NCBI GenBank assembly: GCA_002425935.1
Contig: DINE01000026.1
Coordinates: 1 to 32,773 of the forward strand
Origin: Bacteroidales bacterium UBA5548
Lineage (GTDB): Bacteria; Bacteroidota; Bacteroidia; Bacteroidales; UBA932
Direction of reading: 5' to 3'
DNA: 32,773 nt
The notes beneath the pieces are model-generated. The model was not told the origin of the DNA. It made no database searches and saw nothing but the letters and a program-made list of their open reading frames with translations. A program made the translations under genes and the position numbers. Every line of letters starts with the position of its first letter. Within the stretch, counting starts at the first letter, position 1. Positions 1 to 10,500 of this stretch are shown here, piece by piece.

Positions 1-163
1 AAAAGGATAAGCAAAAATTGAGTCCAAAACCTCCACTATTTACATATTGTAATTATTCAGTTATGAATCATAACAAGTGACCTATAACGTAAATTACTTA
101 ATGTCAACATATCTATATGTCAAAACTGTTTTAAGTACATAAGAAATGAAAGCAAGAAAAAAA
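1..163. other. AT-rich intergenic stretch, no gene seen
   Basis: This stretch lies beyond the terminator of the SusC1-SusD1 unit. It is AT-rich with no convincing reading frame, and I see no RNA gene or clear promoter in it. It is cut by the window edge, so it may be the upstream region of a gene outside the window. Confidence 0.5.
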
Positions 164-192
164 GGGCTGCAATACTTATCGAATTGCAGCCC
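164..192 (-). terminator. Intrinsic terminator of the SusC1-SusD1 unit
   Basis: A perfect 10-bp inverted repeat (GGGCTGCAAT at 164-173, ATTGCAGCCC at 183-192) has a 9-nt loop. Read on the minus strand, it is followed directly by a run of seven T residues (157-163). It lies 37 nt beyond the stop codon of SusD1, which fits the end of that transcript. Confidence 0.88.
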
Positions 193-229
193 TGTAATAA
201 ATTTTCAGGAATAATTACACTCCAATCTC

Positions 230-2065
230 TTACCAGCCCGGATTCTGGGTAAGCGTATATCCTTTATCTGTATACTGGCTTATTTGAGTAATACCAAGAG
301 GTGCCAGGTAAACTCTGTCAGTAAATGGATCTCTTCCCGAAATGTTCTCCGGAATATAAAAGCCTACCATATCAGCCGCGTTTGTGCCGGTGTATGTAAC
401 AACCGTTCCATCAGCTTTTTGTACTTTAAGCTTGTTTACCTTTGCAGGAACCAGCCATTCAGTAAATTCAACTGGGAAATTAACCCAAGGTCCAAGCATA
501 AGATCAGGGTTTGTTGTTGTGTTCATATAGTTTATCTTCTTCCATCTCTTGATATCCAATAGTCTTGTGTGCTCAAAGATAAACTCCATTCTCCTTTCAC
601 GACGAATCTCCCACAGTAATGCAGGAACGTCAGGGTCGCGGTCAGGGTCATTTGGAACGCTGCCAATTTGCATAGGAGCTGTCTTTTGAACACCTTTAGC
701 TATTGCTGTGGCGTCTAAAGGTCTGTTTCTGATTGCGTTAATCGATTTATCCAGATCGGTCTGACTAACGGCAGTACCACCCATAGTAGCAAGTTCAGCT
801 TTAGCCTCTATCCAGTTAAGCACAACCTCGGCAAGTCTCATAATAGGAGCTGCATTTGTATTGGTGTTTGAACCGTACATTGCAGGGTAAGTTTTACCAT
901 AGTAGGTTACTCCAACGCGATCGATAAACTTGCATGCATAAAGCATCGTTGAAGCCTCCTTCATAGGAGCATCCCAGAAGGTTGCTTCAAATCTTGGATC
1001 TCTTGTGGCAACAAGGCTCTTAATGTCCAACTTATCTGCATTTGGAACGGTCGAAAGTTTATATGGTTTTCCGTCTCTTGCAATAAACTCCTTAATAACC
1101 TTAAGATTGGTTGAAGGTGATTGGCTTTCAGTAAGGTTAGAATATGAAGCCACATGGTGAGTAACGCTAAGAGCAGCATCGTACTTTCTGTACATAAGTA
1201 CCTCTTTGTTTGATGCAAGATCCTGAGAACCGAACAGAGAGCGGAAATCACTGGTGAATGTATATCTTCCTGAATTCATCACTATATCGGCAGCTCTAAC
1301 AGCCATTTCAAGATATTTTTTCGCTTTGTCGGTATTGTTAAGATGATACTTCTGCCAAGTTCCCTCAAACAACATAAACCTTGAGATAAACCCGGCCGCA
1401 ATATATCTGTTCAGATATTGGTTATCGCCGTCTGTTAGTCTCATATTGGTAAGTACATAATCAAAGTCATCATATACTTTGTCCATTACAACTGTTCTAC
1501 TGTCTCTGTCTTTAAACAGAAGATCGGTTTCGGTATCACCAACAACCTTGTCATAGTACTGAACATCTCCAAAAACACTTACCAGTCTGCTGTATTCGTA
1601 TCCCCTGAAGAATCTTGCAACGGCACTCCAGTGTTGATGTACCGCATCGGTAATATATTTGCCTTTCATTCCGTCAATCCTCTCAAGGAAAAGGTTTGAT
1701 TTTCTCACCCAAGCAAAGTTCCAAGTAGGGCCTGCATAAGTTGTGAGCCATGCAGCAGTCTCTGATGTTGCAGCCCTTGAAGCAGGCGCCTGAGTCTCAA
1801 ATCCTGCCTGTTTACCTGCAGATGTAAAGTCATCTGAGAAGTAATAACCTCTCAAAGGGGCGTAATCAACACCCCAGGCAGAGTTGTACCCTACAAAATA
1901 GTTCTGGTAAAACCCGTTTGCGAAGAGTCTCAAATTATTTTCACTGGTCCAGTAGTTGCCATCATCCATGGTTGTCAATGATGGTCTGTCCAGAAAGCCG
2001 CTACATGAAGATGTCAGGAGTGCGACTGCAGAAAATATTATTAATATATGTTTTTTCATAATCAT
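230..2065 (-). CDS. SusD/RagB-family surface lipoprotein (SusD1)
   Basis: This is a nutrient-binding lid lipoprotein that works with the adjacent SusC1 pore. The first residues form a lipoprotein signal peptide with a lipobox ending at Cys21 (TSSC), or Cys19 if translation begins at the second ATG (2059), which is equally plausible. The 611-residue length is normal for the family. Near the C-terminus are the family's usual NDPDRDP and WEIRRERRMEFIFE stretches followed by DIKRWKK, and the protein ends in QNPGW. The gene starts 6 nt after the SusC1 stop codon, so the two are surely co-transcribed. It is a paralogue of SusD2 at 5741-7525, with the same motifs and the same ending. The substrate is unknown, since no degradative enzyme lies nearby. 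The family assignment is firm; the ligand is not predictable from sequence. Confidence 0.93.
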   Translation of the reverse strand: MIMKKHILIIFSAVALLTSSCSGFLDRPSLTTMDDGNYWTSENNLRLFANGFYQNYFVGYNSAWGVDYAPLRGYYFSDDFTSAGKQAGFETQAPASRAATSETAAWLTTYAGPTWNFAWVRKSNLFLERIDGMKGKYITDAVHQHWSAVARFFRGYEYSRLVSVFGDVQYYDKVVGDTETDLLFKDRDSRTVVMDKVYDDFDYVLTNMRLTDGDNQYLNRYIAAGFISRFMLFEGTWQKYHLNNTDKAKKYLEMAVRAADIVMNSGRYTFTSDFRSLFGSQDLASNKEVLMYRKYDAALSVTHHVASYSNLTESQSPSTNLKVIKEFIARDGKPYKLSTVPNADKLDIKSLVATRDPRFEATFWDAPMKEASTMLYACKFIDRVGVTYYGKTYPAMYGSNTNTNAAPIMRLAEVVLNWIEAKAELATMGGTAVSQTDLDKSINAIRNRPLDATAIAKGVQKTAPMQIGSVPNDPDRDPDVPALLWEIRRERRMEFIFEHTRLLDIKRWKKINYMNTTTNPDLMLGPWVNFPVEFTEWLVPAKVNKLKVQKADGTVVTYTGTNAADMVGFYIPENISGRDPFTDRVYLAPLGITQISQYTDKGYTLTQNPGW

Positions 2066-2071
2066 TACTTA

Positions 2072-5000
2072 TTAGAAGTTTAACTGAATACCTAACGAAG
2101 CACTCTTGAATGTAGGTACTCCCACACCGGTACGACCAAGGTTGTAGTTTGAAGTGTTCCACATTGAATATCCGCTTACCTCTTCAGGGTCAATAGGTAG
2201 TGATCCAAGGTTATCAAATGTAAAGAAGTTTTCCAGAGCTGCATAAACTCTTATTTTACTAATGTTCACCTGCTTAAGGAGTCTGCTAGGCAAAGAGTAA
2301 CCAACAGTGATATTCTTTATTCTAAAGTAAGCCATATTAAGCAGATATCTTGATTGCACTTGCATATTGAGGGTAGTACTACTACCAGCCTGATTGTAAG
2401 GAGCAGGATAGAAAGCATCGGTTCTGTCTTCTCTCCAGAAATTTCCTGCAAAGGCCTGTGGCATAGCACCGTCGGCTGAGTTAAACCCAGGAATAGCAAG
2501 GAATCCGTCTCCCCAGATATCTCTCTTACCAATTCCCTGCATAAACACTGATATGTCAAAGCCTTTATAATCTGCTCCTGCACGGAAGCTGTACTCATAT
2601 CTTGGAGTAGAGTTACCAATAACTTTCAGGTCACCGTAATCGGGATTTCCGTTTGCATCCACAAGTAGTCTGTTTCCTGGTGTGATTATGCCGTCTCCAT
2701 TAAGATCTTTGAATTTAACATCGCCGGGGCCAAATCTGAAGTTACCTGCCTGCAGCCTTCCCTGTGTGGCAGCACTAGGGTCAATAAGTTTATTTACAAC
2801 AAAACCATCTGCAGAGGTGATTGTTACAAGCTTACCATCTGTTCCGTATTCAAAATCAGATTTTTGGTACAATCTATCTGTTTCGTAACCCCAGATCTCT
2901 CCGTAAGTTTTTCCAACATACCATGAATCAATACTGTTTGTAGTGCCATATTTGGTAATTTTAGTAACAGCATCGGCAAATGTTGCAACAAAGTTGATTC
3001 CCAGACCATTTTTAAACCTGTAGTTGTAATCAACCTGTATCTCAATACCATTTGTTCTAAGTGATCCAAAGTTACTTTGAGGAGCACCAGTTCCATAAGT
3101 TGTAGGGAGACCCTCCTGAGGTACAATCATATTCTCTGTATCTCTTCTGAACCAGTCAAAGGTTATTCCAAGCTGACTCTTGAAAAATCTAGCATCAAAT
3201 CCGAGGTCCAGAGTAGTGATATCCTGCCATGTAACTGATGCAGAGACAGCACCAGGTGTACCAAACTGATAAAGTTTCGCACCAGAAATAATCCAGTTAT
3301 TAAACGAACCGCTCATCGTTGGGACATAGAGTGAGTTAGGAACTGACTGGTCTCCGATAGTACCCCACGAAGCTCTTAGTTTCATTGCGCTGATAACAGG
3401 TTTTGACCAATCCATCCAAGGCTCTTCATTTACCCTCCACCCCGCAGAGAATGATGGGAACCATCTCCACTGAAGTGCTGTCGGGAATTTTGAGGTTCCG
3501 TCATATCTGGCGTTTGCCTCTAAAAGGTACTTCTCTTTATAGTTATAGTTTAATCTTCCGAAGAAGCCTAACTGAGAATCCCAGTACTCACCACCACTTG
3601 TAGTTTGTGTACCTGTAGCGAGGTCAAACTGCGGATTTGTGTAATCTATAAGTTGTGTGATTTGTGACCAGTTGTATGCATTTTTATAATCAACACTGTT
3701 CAATCCAACCATTGCTCTGAATTTGTGATCTTCTGTGATATCAAAGTCATAGGTTGAGTTGATAGTAATTGTATTCCACTGATCATTTTTTGCATATCTG
3801 TAAACGTGATCCGGATTTGCACCAAGTGATGTATACTTGTCCAGACTAAGTCTGAAGGCAGGCATAGCACCCGGAGTTGTAGAAGGAACAACCTCTCCTG
3901 AATCGTTAACATAGATTCTGTTACCGTTAGCGTCATTTTTTGCAAGTGCTGCAGTCCATGTGTTACCCGCAGTAAAACTGGTACCCGGTCTTTTGTTAAT
4001 GTACTCCTGATTTGCATGAGTAAAATCAATGTTAATCTTAAGATCTTTAATTGGCGACAATACAACTCCACCATTCATACTTGTATAATTGGTCTCCTGG
4101 AATGCTGTGTTTGCTGCCTCCATCTCATATGCCGGGCTTCTGAGCGGGTTGCCATCTTCTGTTGTCATTGGATAAGTTGGGCCCCATCTGTAGATGTAAA
4201 GCCAAGGGTCGGCAGTCGTAGAGTTTGTAGCATAAGCATATCTCTTAATTCGCTTTGAATACATAGCTCCTGCATATGTTCTGAGCCACTTGTTTACGTC
4301 TGTTCCAACTCTTACCGATCCATTAAACCTTCTGAAGTCATCTACTTTGGCGGGTTTAATAATACCTGACTGATCAAGATAACCTACACTTATATTGTAA
4401 TCAGTTTTACCGCTTTTACCGTTAACTGATAGGTTGTGGGTCTGGGTAGGTGTCCACTCTTTTACCATGTAGTAATATGGGTCGTATGTACGTAACCCTA
4501 TTTTTCTTCCGTTTGCATCTACGTACCAGTCTCTTCCGTAAAGCATAGGATCATCAGGCTTTACAACATTACCCCATCTATCTTTCCAGATTTTTGCTTT
4601 TTCGTAACCCTCTCTTGTTACCATCCAGAAGGCTCCTGCAACAGTTCCGCCTACTCTCTCAAAGGCACTCAAAGTGTATTCAAGCGCGTCCAACTGACCC
4701 ATCTCCATCTTCTTGGAGATGTTCTGGAATGAAAGGTTAGCAGAATATGAGACGTTAACACTCTCTGTCTTAGCGCCCTTCTTGGTTGCAATCAAAATTA
4801 CGCCAAAAGCAGCTTTAGCACCATAAATTGATGCAGAGGCAGCGTCTTTCAAAATTGAGATTGATTCAATATCGTCAGGATTAATCATCTGAATTGAAGG
4901 AATCTCAACGTTGTCCATCAAGATAAGAGGCGAAGAACCCCCTCTCATTGATCCAAACTGACCACGGATTCTGATCAACGGGTCTGATCCAACCTCACCA

Positions 5001-5488
5001 CTTGGAACTACAATGTTCAAGCCTGGTGTCGAGCCCTGAAGACCTCTTCCTACGTCGGCAATAGGCCTGGCTTCAAGTAATTTTGTATCTACAGTCGCTA
5101 CTGCACCGGTTAGGTTCTCTTTCTTCTGAGTACCGTAACCAACTACAACAAGCTCTTGAAGTAATACTGCATCATCAACCATGACAACATTGATTTGAGT
5201 CCGGTTATTAACCGGTATTCTTTGAGTCTCCATTCCAATAGTTGAAAACACAAGAGTGGCATTTCCCGGAGCATTAATTACATAGGACCCCTGCAAATCG
5301 GTTGCAACGCCGGTTCTGGTTCCGTCAACCATAACAGACACACCAACAAGAGGCTGATTAGTCCTGTCGGTTACCGTTCCGGTAATCCTAATGTTCTGTG
5401 CTGCCAAAGTCCCGCAGAACATTAGCACAGCTATTGCCGAAAGTGCGTAACGGACGCACCGGCAAGCCGGATTTTTTGAAACATTCAT
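2072..5488 (-). CDS. SusC/RagA-family TonB-dependent outer-membrane transporter (SusC1)
   Basis: This 1138-residue protein is predicted to be the outer-membrane pore that pairs with SusD1 and takes up an unknown nutrient using TonB energy. Features in order are a signal peptide (about 1-29, ending LAAQ), a carboxypeptidase-regulatory-like domain (about 32-118, ITGTVTDRTNQPLVGVSV), the SusC-type ELVVVGYGTQKKENLTGAV segment (about 110-130), a plug domain (to about 240, with IRIRGQFGS, NPDDIESISILKDA and YGAKAAFGVILI), and a long beta-barrel ending in the aromatic residue of IQLNF. A calcium-loop-like NGDG sequence follows GPGDVKFKD late in the barrel. The N-terminal 120 residues are very close to those of SusC2. 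There is no N-terminal STN or signalling domain, so this is not an anti-sigma-type transducer. The ATG start gives a proper signal peptide. Confidence 0.95.
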   Translation of the reverse strand: MNVSKNPACRCVRYALSAIAVLMFCGTLAAQNIRITGTVTDRTNQPLVGVSVMVDGTRTGVATDLQGSYVINAPGNATLVFSTIGMETQRIPVNNRTQINVVMVDDAVLLQELVVVGYGTQKKENLTGAVATVDTKLLEARPIADVGRGLQGSTPGLNIVVPSGEVGSDPLIRIRGQFGSMRGGSSPLILMDNVEIPSIQMINPDDIESISILKDAASASIYGAKAAFGVILIATKKGAKTESVNVSYSANLSFQNISKKMEMGQLDALEYTLSAFERVGGTVAGAFWMVTREGYEKAKIWKDRWGNVVKPDDPMLYGRDWYVDANGRKIGLRTYDPYYYMVKEWTPTQTHNLSVNGKSGKTDYNISVGYLDQSGIIKPAKVDDFRRFNGSVRVGTDVNKWLRTYAGAMYSKRIKRYAYATNSTTADPWLYIYRWGPTYPMTTEDGNPLRSPAYEMEAANTAFQETNYTSMNGGVVLSPIKDLKINIDFTHANQEYINKRPGTSFTAGNTWTAALAKNDANGNRIYVNDSGEVVPSTTPGAMPAFRLSLDKYTSLGANPDHVYRYAKNDQWNTITINSTYDFDITEDHKFRAMVGLNSVDYKNAYNWSQITQLIDYTNPQFDLATGTQTTSGGEYWDSQLGFFGRLNYNYKEKYLLEANARYDGTSKFPTALQWRWFPSFSAGWRVNEEPWMDWSKPVISAMKLRASWGTIGDQSVPNSLYVPTMSGSFNNWIISGAKLYQFGTPGAVSASVTWQDITTLDLGFDARFFKSQLGITFDWFRRDTENMIVPQEGLPTTYGTGAPQSNFGSLRTNGIEIQVDYNYRFKNGLGINFVATFADAVTKITKYGTTNSIDSWYVGKTYGEIWGYETDRLYQKSDFEYGTDGKLVTITSADGFVVNKLIDPSAATQGRLQAGNFRFGPGDVKFKDLNGDGIITPGNRLLVDANGNPDYGDLKVIGNSTPRYEYSFRAGADYKGFDISVFMQGIGKRDIWGDGFLAIPGFNSADGAMPQAFAGNFWREDRTDAFYPAPYNQAGSSTTLNMQVQSRYLLNMAYFRIKNITVGYSLPSRLLKQVNISKIRVYAALENFFTFDNLGSLPIDPEEVSGYSMWNTSNYNLGRTGVGVPTFKSASLGIQLNF

Positions 5489-5500
5489 AGATTTTTAATT

Positions 5501-5518
5501 TAGGTTAATAATTAAGTT
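5501..5518 (-). promoter_or_regulatory. Shared 18-nt susC leader element, copy at SusC1
   Basis: Read on the minus strand this is AACTTAATTATTAACCTA, ending 12 nt before the SusC1 start codon. The identical 18 bases precede SusC3 at nearly the same distance, and a 12/18 match precedes SusC2. The position is that of a translation-initiation or leader element. The function is unknown. AT-richness alone does not easily explain an identical 18-mer at a fixed distance. Confidence 0.5.
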
Positions 5519-5689
5519 ATTGGTTCTGTTATATTTTATTATTTAGCTTAGATGTGCTAAAAAATCTTGGAAAGGTCATTCAAAATTTTAGAAATAAGCC
5601 TGTTATAGTACAGCTAAACCGAATGTAAATTTAAATTAAAAAATGATATCTCAAACAGAAATAGTGATTTTAACGCTTGAAATTAAAAA

Positions 5690-5718
5690 GAGAGCACACA
5701 TCAATGATGCATGCTCTC
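5690..5718 (-). terminator. Intrinsic terminator of the SusC2-SusD2 unit
   Basis: GAGAGCA (5690-5696) pairs with TGCTCTC (5712-5718), and an inner CATC/GATG helix can extend the hairpin. On the minus strand five T residues follow at once (5685-5689). It lies 22 nt past the SusD2 stop codon and upstream of the SusC1 leader, so it separates the two tandem SusCD units. Confidence 0.75.
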
Positions 5719-5740
5719 ATGGTATTATATTAAAACTGCC

Positions 5741-7525
5741 CTAGTTTACTGTATCCCAACCGGGATTTTGGGCGAGTACATAACCTAAGTCACTATATAA
5801 TTTGATCTGATCAAGTGGAATAGCGTTAAGATATTGCCTTTCATAATATGAGTTGCCTGATTGCCAGTCTCTTCTCATATTAGCATCATGTAAATTGTAT
5901 ATAAAACCCTTATTCGTTTCGCCTGGCGTTGGATAATAGAATTTAACAGCTGCAACTATTCTCGATCTTGTTGAGGCATTGAAAACACTTAAATCTATAT
6001 ATGCACCACGTCCTAATGTAGTAGGTCCGTTTGCTTCAATAGTTTTTAAGTACTCATACTTTTTCCACCTCTTAAGGTCTCTTTTTCTAAAACCTTCAAA
6101 TATTAACTCAACTGTTCTCTCTCTTCTTATCTCCCAAATCAGCTGTGGTACAGACGGGTCTCTGTCAGGATCGTTTATCTCAACTCCATTCGCAAAGACC
6201 CTATCACCCACAATTGTCATAGGAGGTAACTTTGGCAGGAAATTGCCTTGATTATTCTTTTTGATTGAACGGTTTCTGAGTTTGTTAATAGTTTTGTCTG
6301 CATCTGCCTGATTAAACTGACCCAGCTCAGCCGATGCTTCTGCATAATTGAGCAACACTTCACCAAAACGAATAACCGGCGCATCTGTAACATTTGTTGA
6401 TCCCTGATAAATCAGATCGGTAGAGTTTGCTCCATATGCCAGAAATTTCCAACAGGCTATTCCTGTGGTCGAATAAGCATTATGTGCTCCTTGTATTCTT
6501 ACGGTATCTACAAGTGTTGCAGCCATACGGGGGTCTCTGTTTGCATATTGAGCAGGATAAAGTCTCAGACCATTGTCTGAACTGTAATTATAAACCGGAG
6601 ATTGCTTGATTGGAAGTCCATCTGAGGAGAGATAAGTCTCCACCATTTTTAATGTTGTTCCTGTCTGAGGTTCATTATTATTATAAGAGAGTAATGCATG
6701 TGTTGCCTTTGCTGCCTCATACTGTCTGAAGAATATTACCTCTTTGTTGCCCGTTAGGTCTGCAGATGAAAATAGCGCACGATAATCATCTGCAACTAAA
6801 TATTTACCAGAAGTAATAAGCTGATCAGCTGCCCATTTAGCCTTTTCGAGCATCGTTGTTGATACTGCCTGATCAATATTGTGGTACTTAAGGTATGTCC
6901 CAAAGTATAAAAGGTGTCTTGACATGAATGCCAGCACAACATCTCGGTTGACCTGAAAAGCACCATCATTAACTCTTACGTTTTCTGCTGCATATAGAAA
7001 ATCCTCCATAATCTTGGTTGCTACAAAAGGTAGCGGGTCTCTCTCCTTAAAGCTGATCTCAACTTCTGATGGAAGTACCTCTTTATCAAACCATGGCACA
7101 TCTCCAAAAGTGATTGCAAGGTCAGAGTATTCCATTGCTCTGAAAAACCTGCCTACTCCTCTCCAGTGTTTTTTTGCCTCTTCGCTTACCGGCATTTTAT
7201 CTGCTCGGTCAATCATCAGATTATGTCTTCTTACATTGGTAAAAGACCATCCATTTCCTGAAGTTGCTGTATTTTGTGTCCAGATTGCACTTGAACTATA
7301 TTCATCGCTCCAGGCACCCCCGGTAAAATAGTTGCCCCACGTATACCCGCTACCGTATCCTGTGAAATAAGTTGTATAGGCACCTTGTGCAAACAGTCTC
7401 ATGTTGTTTTCGCTAATCCAAAAGTTAGCGTCGTCAAATGAATCAAGATTCTTACGATCCAGATATTTTTCACAGCTCGTAAGACCAAGCAGCACAGCTA
7501 CTAATATTAAATATGTTTTTTTCAT
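5741..7525 (-). CDS. SusD/RagB-family surface lipoprotein (SusD2)
   Basis: This 594-residue protein is the predicted ligand-binding partner of SusC2. Its signal peptide ends in a lipobox with Cys18 (GLTSC), followed by EKYLDRKNLD, which is typical of SusD proteins at the outer face of the outer membrane. Family hallmarks are the N-terminal NNMRLFAQGAYTTYF region and the C-terminal NDPDRDP, WEIRRERTVELIFE and DLKRWKK run. It starts 11 nt after the SusC2 stop. It resembles SusD1 along its whole length, including the NPGW ending, which here is extended by DTVN. I infer tandem duplication of a SusC-SusD pair. The substrate is unknown. Confidence 0.93.
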   Translation of the reverse strand: MKKTYLILVAVLLGLTSCEKYLDRKNLDSFDDANFWISENNMRLFAQGAYTTYFTGYGSGYTWGNYFTGGAWSDEYSSSAIWTQNTATSGNGWSFTNVRRHNLMIDRADKMPVSEEAKKHWRGVGRFFRAMEYSDLAITFGDVPWFDKEVLPSEVEISFKERDPLPFVATKIMEDFLYAAENVRVNDGAFQVNRDVVLAFMSRHLLYFGTYLKYHNIDQAVSTTMLEKAKWAADQLITSGKYLVADDYRALFSSADLTGNKEVIFFRQYEAAKATHALLSYNNNEPQTGTTLKMVETYLSSDGLPIKQSPVYNYSSDNGLRLYPAQYANRDPRMAATLVDTVRIQGAHNAYSTTGIACWKFLAYGANSTDLIYQGSTNVTDAPVIRFGEVLLNYAEASAELGQFNQADADKTINKLRNRSIKKNNQGNFLPKLPPMTIVGDRVFANGVEINDPDRDPSVPQLIWEIRRERTVELIFEGFRKRDLKRWKKYEYLKTIEANGPTTLGRGAYIDLSVFNASTRSRIVAAVKFYYPTPGETNKGFIYNLHDANMRRDWQSGNSYYERQYLNAIPLDQIKLYSDLGYVLAQNPGWDTVN

Positions 7526-7536
7526 CTCTTTTATAA

Positions 7537-10500
7537 TTAAAATTCAAGTTGAACACCAAATGATACAGTCCTTCTGTAAGGATAACTTCTTCCAAATGAT
7601 CTGGAGTCGTTTGCTGTTGTGCTTGTCCAGTCAATTTCAGGGTCAATAGGAATACCGCCCATCTTGTCAAATTCAAATAAATTTTCACCACTAAAATATA
7701 CGCGAAGCCTCTGAATATTTGCAAGATTAACAAGCTTCTTTGGTACAGTGTAGCCTATACTGATGTTTTTGATTCTCAAGTATGCTGCATTGATCAGGTA
7801 ACGATCATTTGGAACATAGTTCCACTTAGCAGTTTGAGCATGATCCACAGCTCTCGGATAGAAAGCGTCTCTGTTTTCAGGTGTCCAGTAATCAAGAGTG
7901 TGTGCAAAGTTTGCTTCAGCCCCTAAATATCCCGGAAGAACCATATTTCCTGTTGCCCAAATACTCCTCTTACCTACCCCCTGTATGAATATATCAGCGT
8001 CAAATCCGTGCCAGTTAGCTCCTACCCTGAAACCATACTGATACCTTGGTGTTGTATTGCCAATAACTGTTCTGTCTCCTGAATTACCAACTGTGTTGGT
8101 TCCATAGTCAATAACTCCGTCTCCGTTTATGTCTTTGAACTTAACATCACCGGGGCCGTATTTGAAAAGGCCCGATTCTAGAATATACTGATTAGGAATG
8201 CCTTCGGCCATGGTGTTTTTAGATTGTCCGTTTGTTAATATTGTTTGTTTAATAACACCATTCTCCCATACAAAGTCCTCATCTTTGAAGAGTCCATCGG
8301 TTTTGTACCCCCATATCTCTCCAAGAACTTTACCTTGATAATAGGTCGCACTGTTGCTTGGATCACTTGCTGATGGATATTTTGTTACAACTGTTTTAAA
8401 ATCTGTTAACTGTCCTGATACAGAAAGGTGGAGACCATTTGAAAATGTATGATTATAGTTGATAGCCAACTCAATACCATTTGTTCTTAACTCTCCGAAA
8501 TTCCTTCTTGGAGCTGAAGCTCCTACTGTAGATGGGATAGTCTCTCCTGGTGAGAGCATGTTTTTTGTCTTTCTGCTGTACCAGTCGAATGTAACACCAA
8601 ACTTATCTTTGAATAACCTTGCATCAAGTCCCACATCAAGGGTAGATACTGTCTCCCAGGTTAAGCTCGGGTCAACCAGTGCAGGCGAAGCAGACACATA
8701 TGGAACAAAATTGTTGTTAACTAGCCAGTAATTACCAGCTGAGGCCGGATTGGTTAGTGACATGGTAGGAATGTAAGCATTCAAAGGAACATCCTGATTA
8801 CCCACCTCACCGTATGATGCTCTGATCTTTAGAGAATTTAATACGTTATCAATTGACTTCATCCACGGCTCTTCTGTTACACGCCAGGCTGCCGAGGCTG
8901 ATGGAAAGAAACCCCATCTTTTACCATCTCCAAATTTTGAAGAGCCGTCTCGTCTTCCGTTAACTTCAAACAGGTACTTATCCTTATAAGAATAGTTAAT
9001 CCTTGCAAAGACACCGGCAACTGACCACCATGAATGGCTCGATGTGGCTATCTGGTCTCCTCCGGCTAAGTTTACCTCTCCTTTATCAAAGTCATAAACA
9101 CCATTTCTTCTGGCTGACAAGTAAATATACTCTGCATCTTCGATGTTAGTTCCTGCCATAACTTTAATGGAGTGATTGTCAAACTTATTCTCATATGTGG
9201 CATATGCATTATAGGTGTTCCTTATGTTCTTACTTGAGGTGTATTGTGCATAGTCATATGTAGAAGTTGTGTAGATTTTTGTGACACTGTCAAATGTTTG
9301 ATTTGCAGCACGGCTCCATTGGTCAACTCCTTTTACATAGCCTCCAACTCTGTGTAACGTAGAAAAGGTCTGAGCATATGTGTAATCAAAATCTGCTTTT
9401 AACCCTTTTGCAATGTTCAAAGTTGTTCCTAAGGTATATCTGCTATAGTAGGTATCCCACTCCTCCGGCTTAGCAGCCTTCATATCATTTACGCCTCCTC
9501 TGAATTCATTCCCGTTATATGTACCGTATGGATAAACCTGATGCCACCTGTATAGATAATACATTGGATCATAGGTTGCTCCGGCATATAGGAATGGCGT
9601 CTCCTCATATGTTTTTGCATACATGAAATTGCCTCTTACCGTAAGCCATTTGTTTACGTTTGTGCTGATAGATCCAGCTGTATTGAGCCTTTTGTAATAG
9701 TCATCAAAAAGTTTTAATACCCCTTTCTGATTTACATATCCTGCAGAAAGATTATACTGAGATTTTTCAGTTCCTCCACTAATACTGATATTTTGATTGT
9801 GTTGTGGAGTTAAAGATTTATAGTAGATGTTATAAATGTCCCAAGGTCTGTAAAAATAGGTGCCACCGCTGGCCCTGTAATCAAAATCCCTGCCTTCAAC
9901 CATCTCTCTTCCCAACGCTTTACCATCTCCATAAGTGTCTATCCACTCTTTTGTTTTCTGAATGACATCAGGATTATAATAATATCCTACCTGACCGTAC
10001 TCCCATGTTGGAGTAGTCTTTAGTGAGTTCATTTGATCATATGAGTACTGCAAATTCAAATCGGCCCTGGTGTGCTTAGGTACTTTTGTTGGAGTAGACC
10101 ATGAGAAGTTGTTCGAGTATACAACCTTTACTTTACCATCTTTGCTACCCCTCTTTGTGGTGATAAGTATTGCACCAAAGGCTGCTCTGGCTCCATAGAT
10201 AGCTGTAGTAGAAGCATCCTTTAATGTAGAAATGCTCTCTATATCGTCTGGATTCACATATGACAAGTTGGGAACCTCCACGTTATCAAGCAAAATTAGT
10301 GGATTACCCGAACCTCCGCTAATTGTGCTTACCATACCTCTTATCTTTATATTAGGACTCCCACCAATTGCTCCGGAGGTGGTTGTAATTGTAAGCCCCG
10401 GGGTTGATCCCTGTAATGCTCTGCCTACATCAGTAATCGGGCGTGATTCCAACGTCTTGCTTACATCAACTGTTGACACAGCTCCTGTAAGATTCTCCTT

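Noticed and set aside
5446..5485. Second ATG four bases after the start codon in all three susC genes (ATGNATG), opening a short out-of-frame peptide
   Set aside because: The peptides are 8-17 codons long and differ in SusC3. The shared bases are better treated as leader conservation than as a coding peptide.
5581..5588. Possible -7 box for SusC1 (AAATTTTG on the minus strand)
   Set aside because: It misses the first consensus base, and no TTTG is found at the proper distance.
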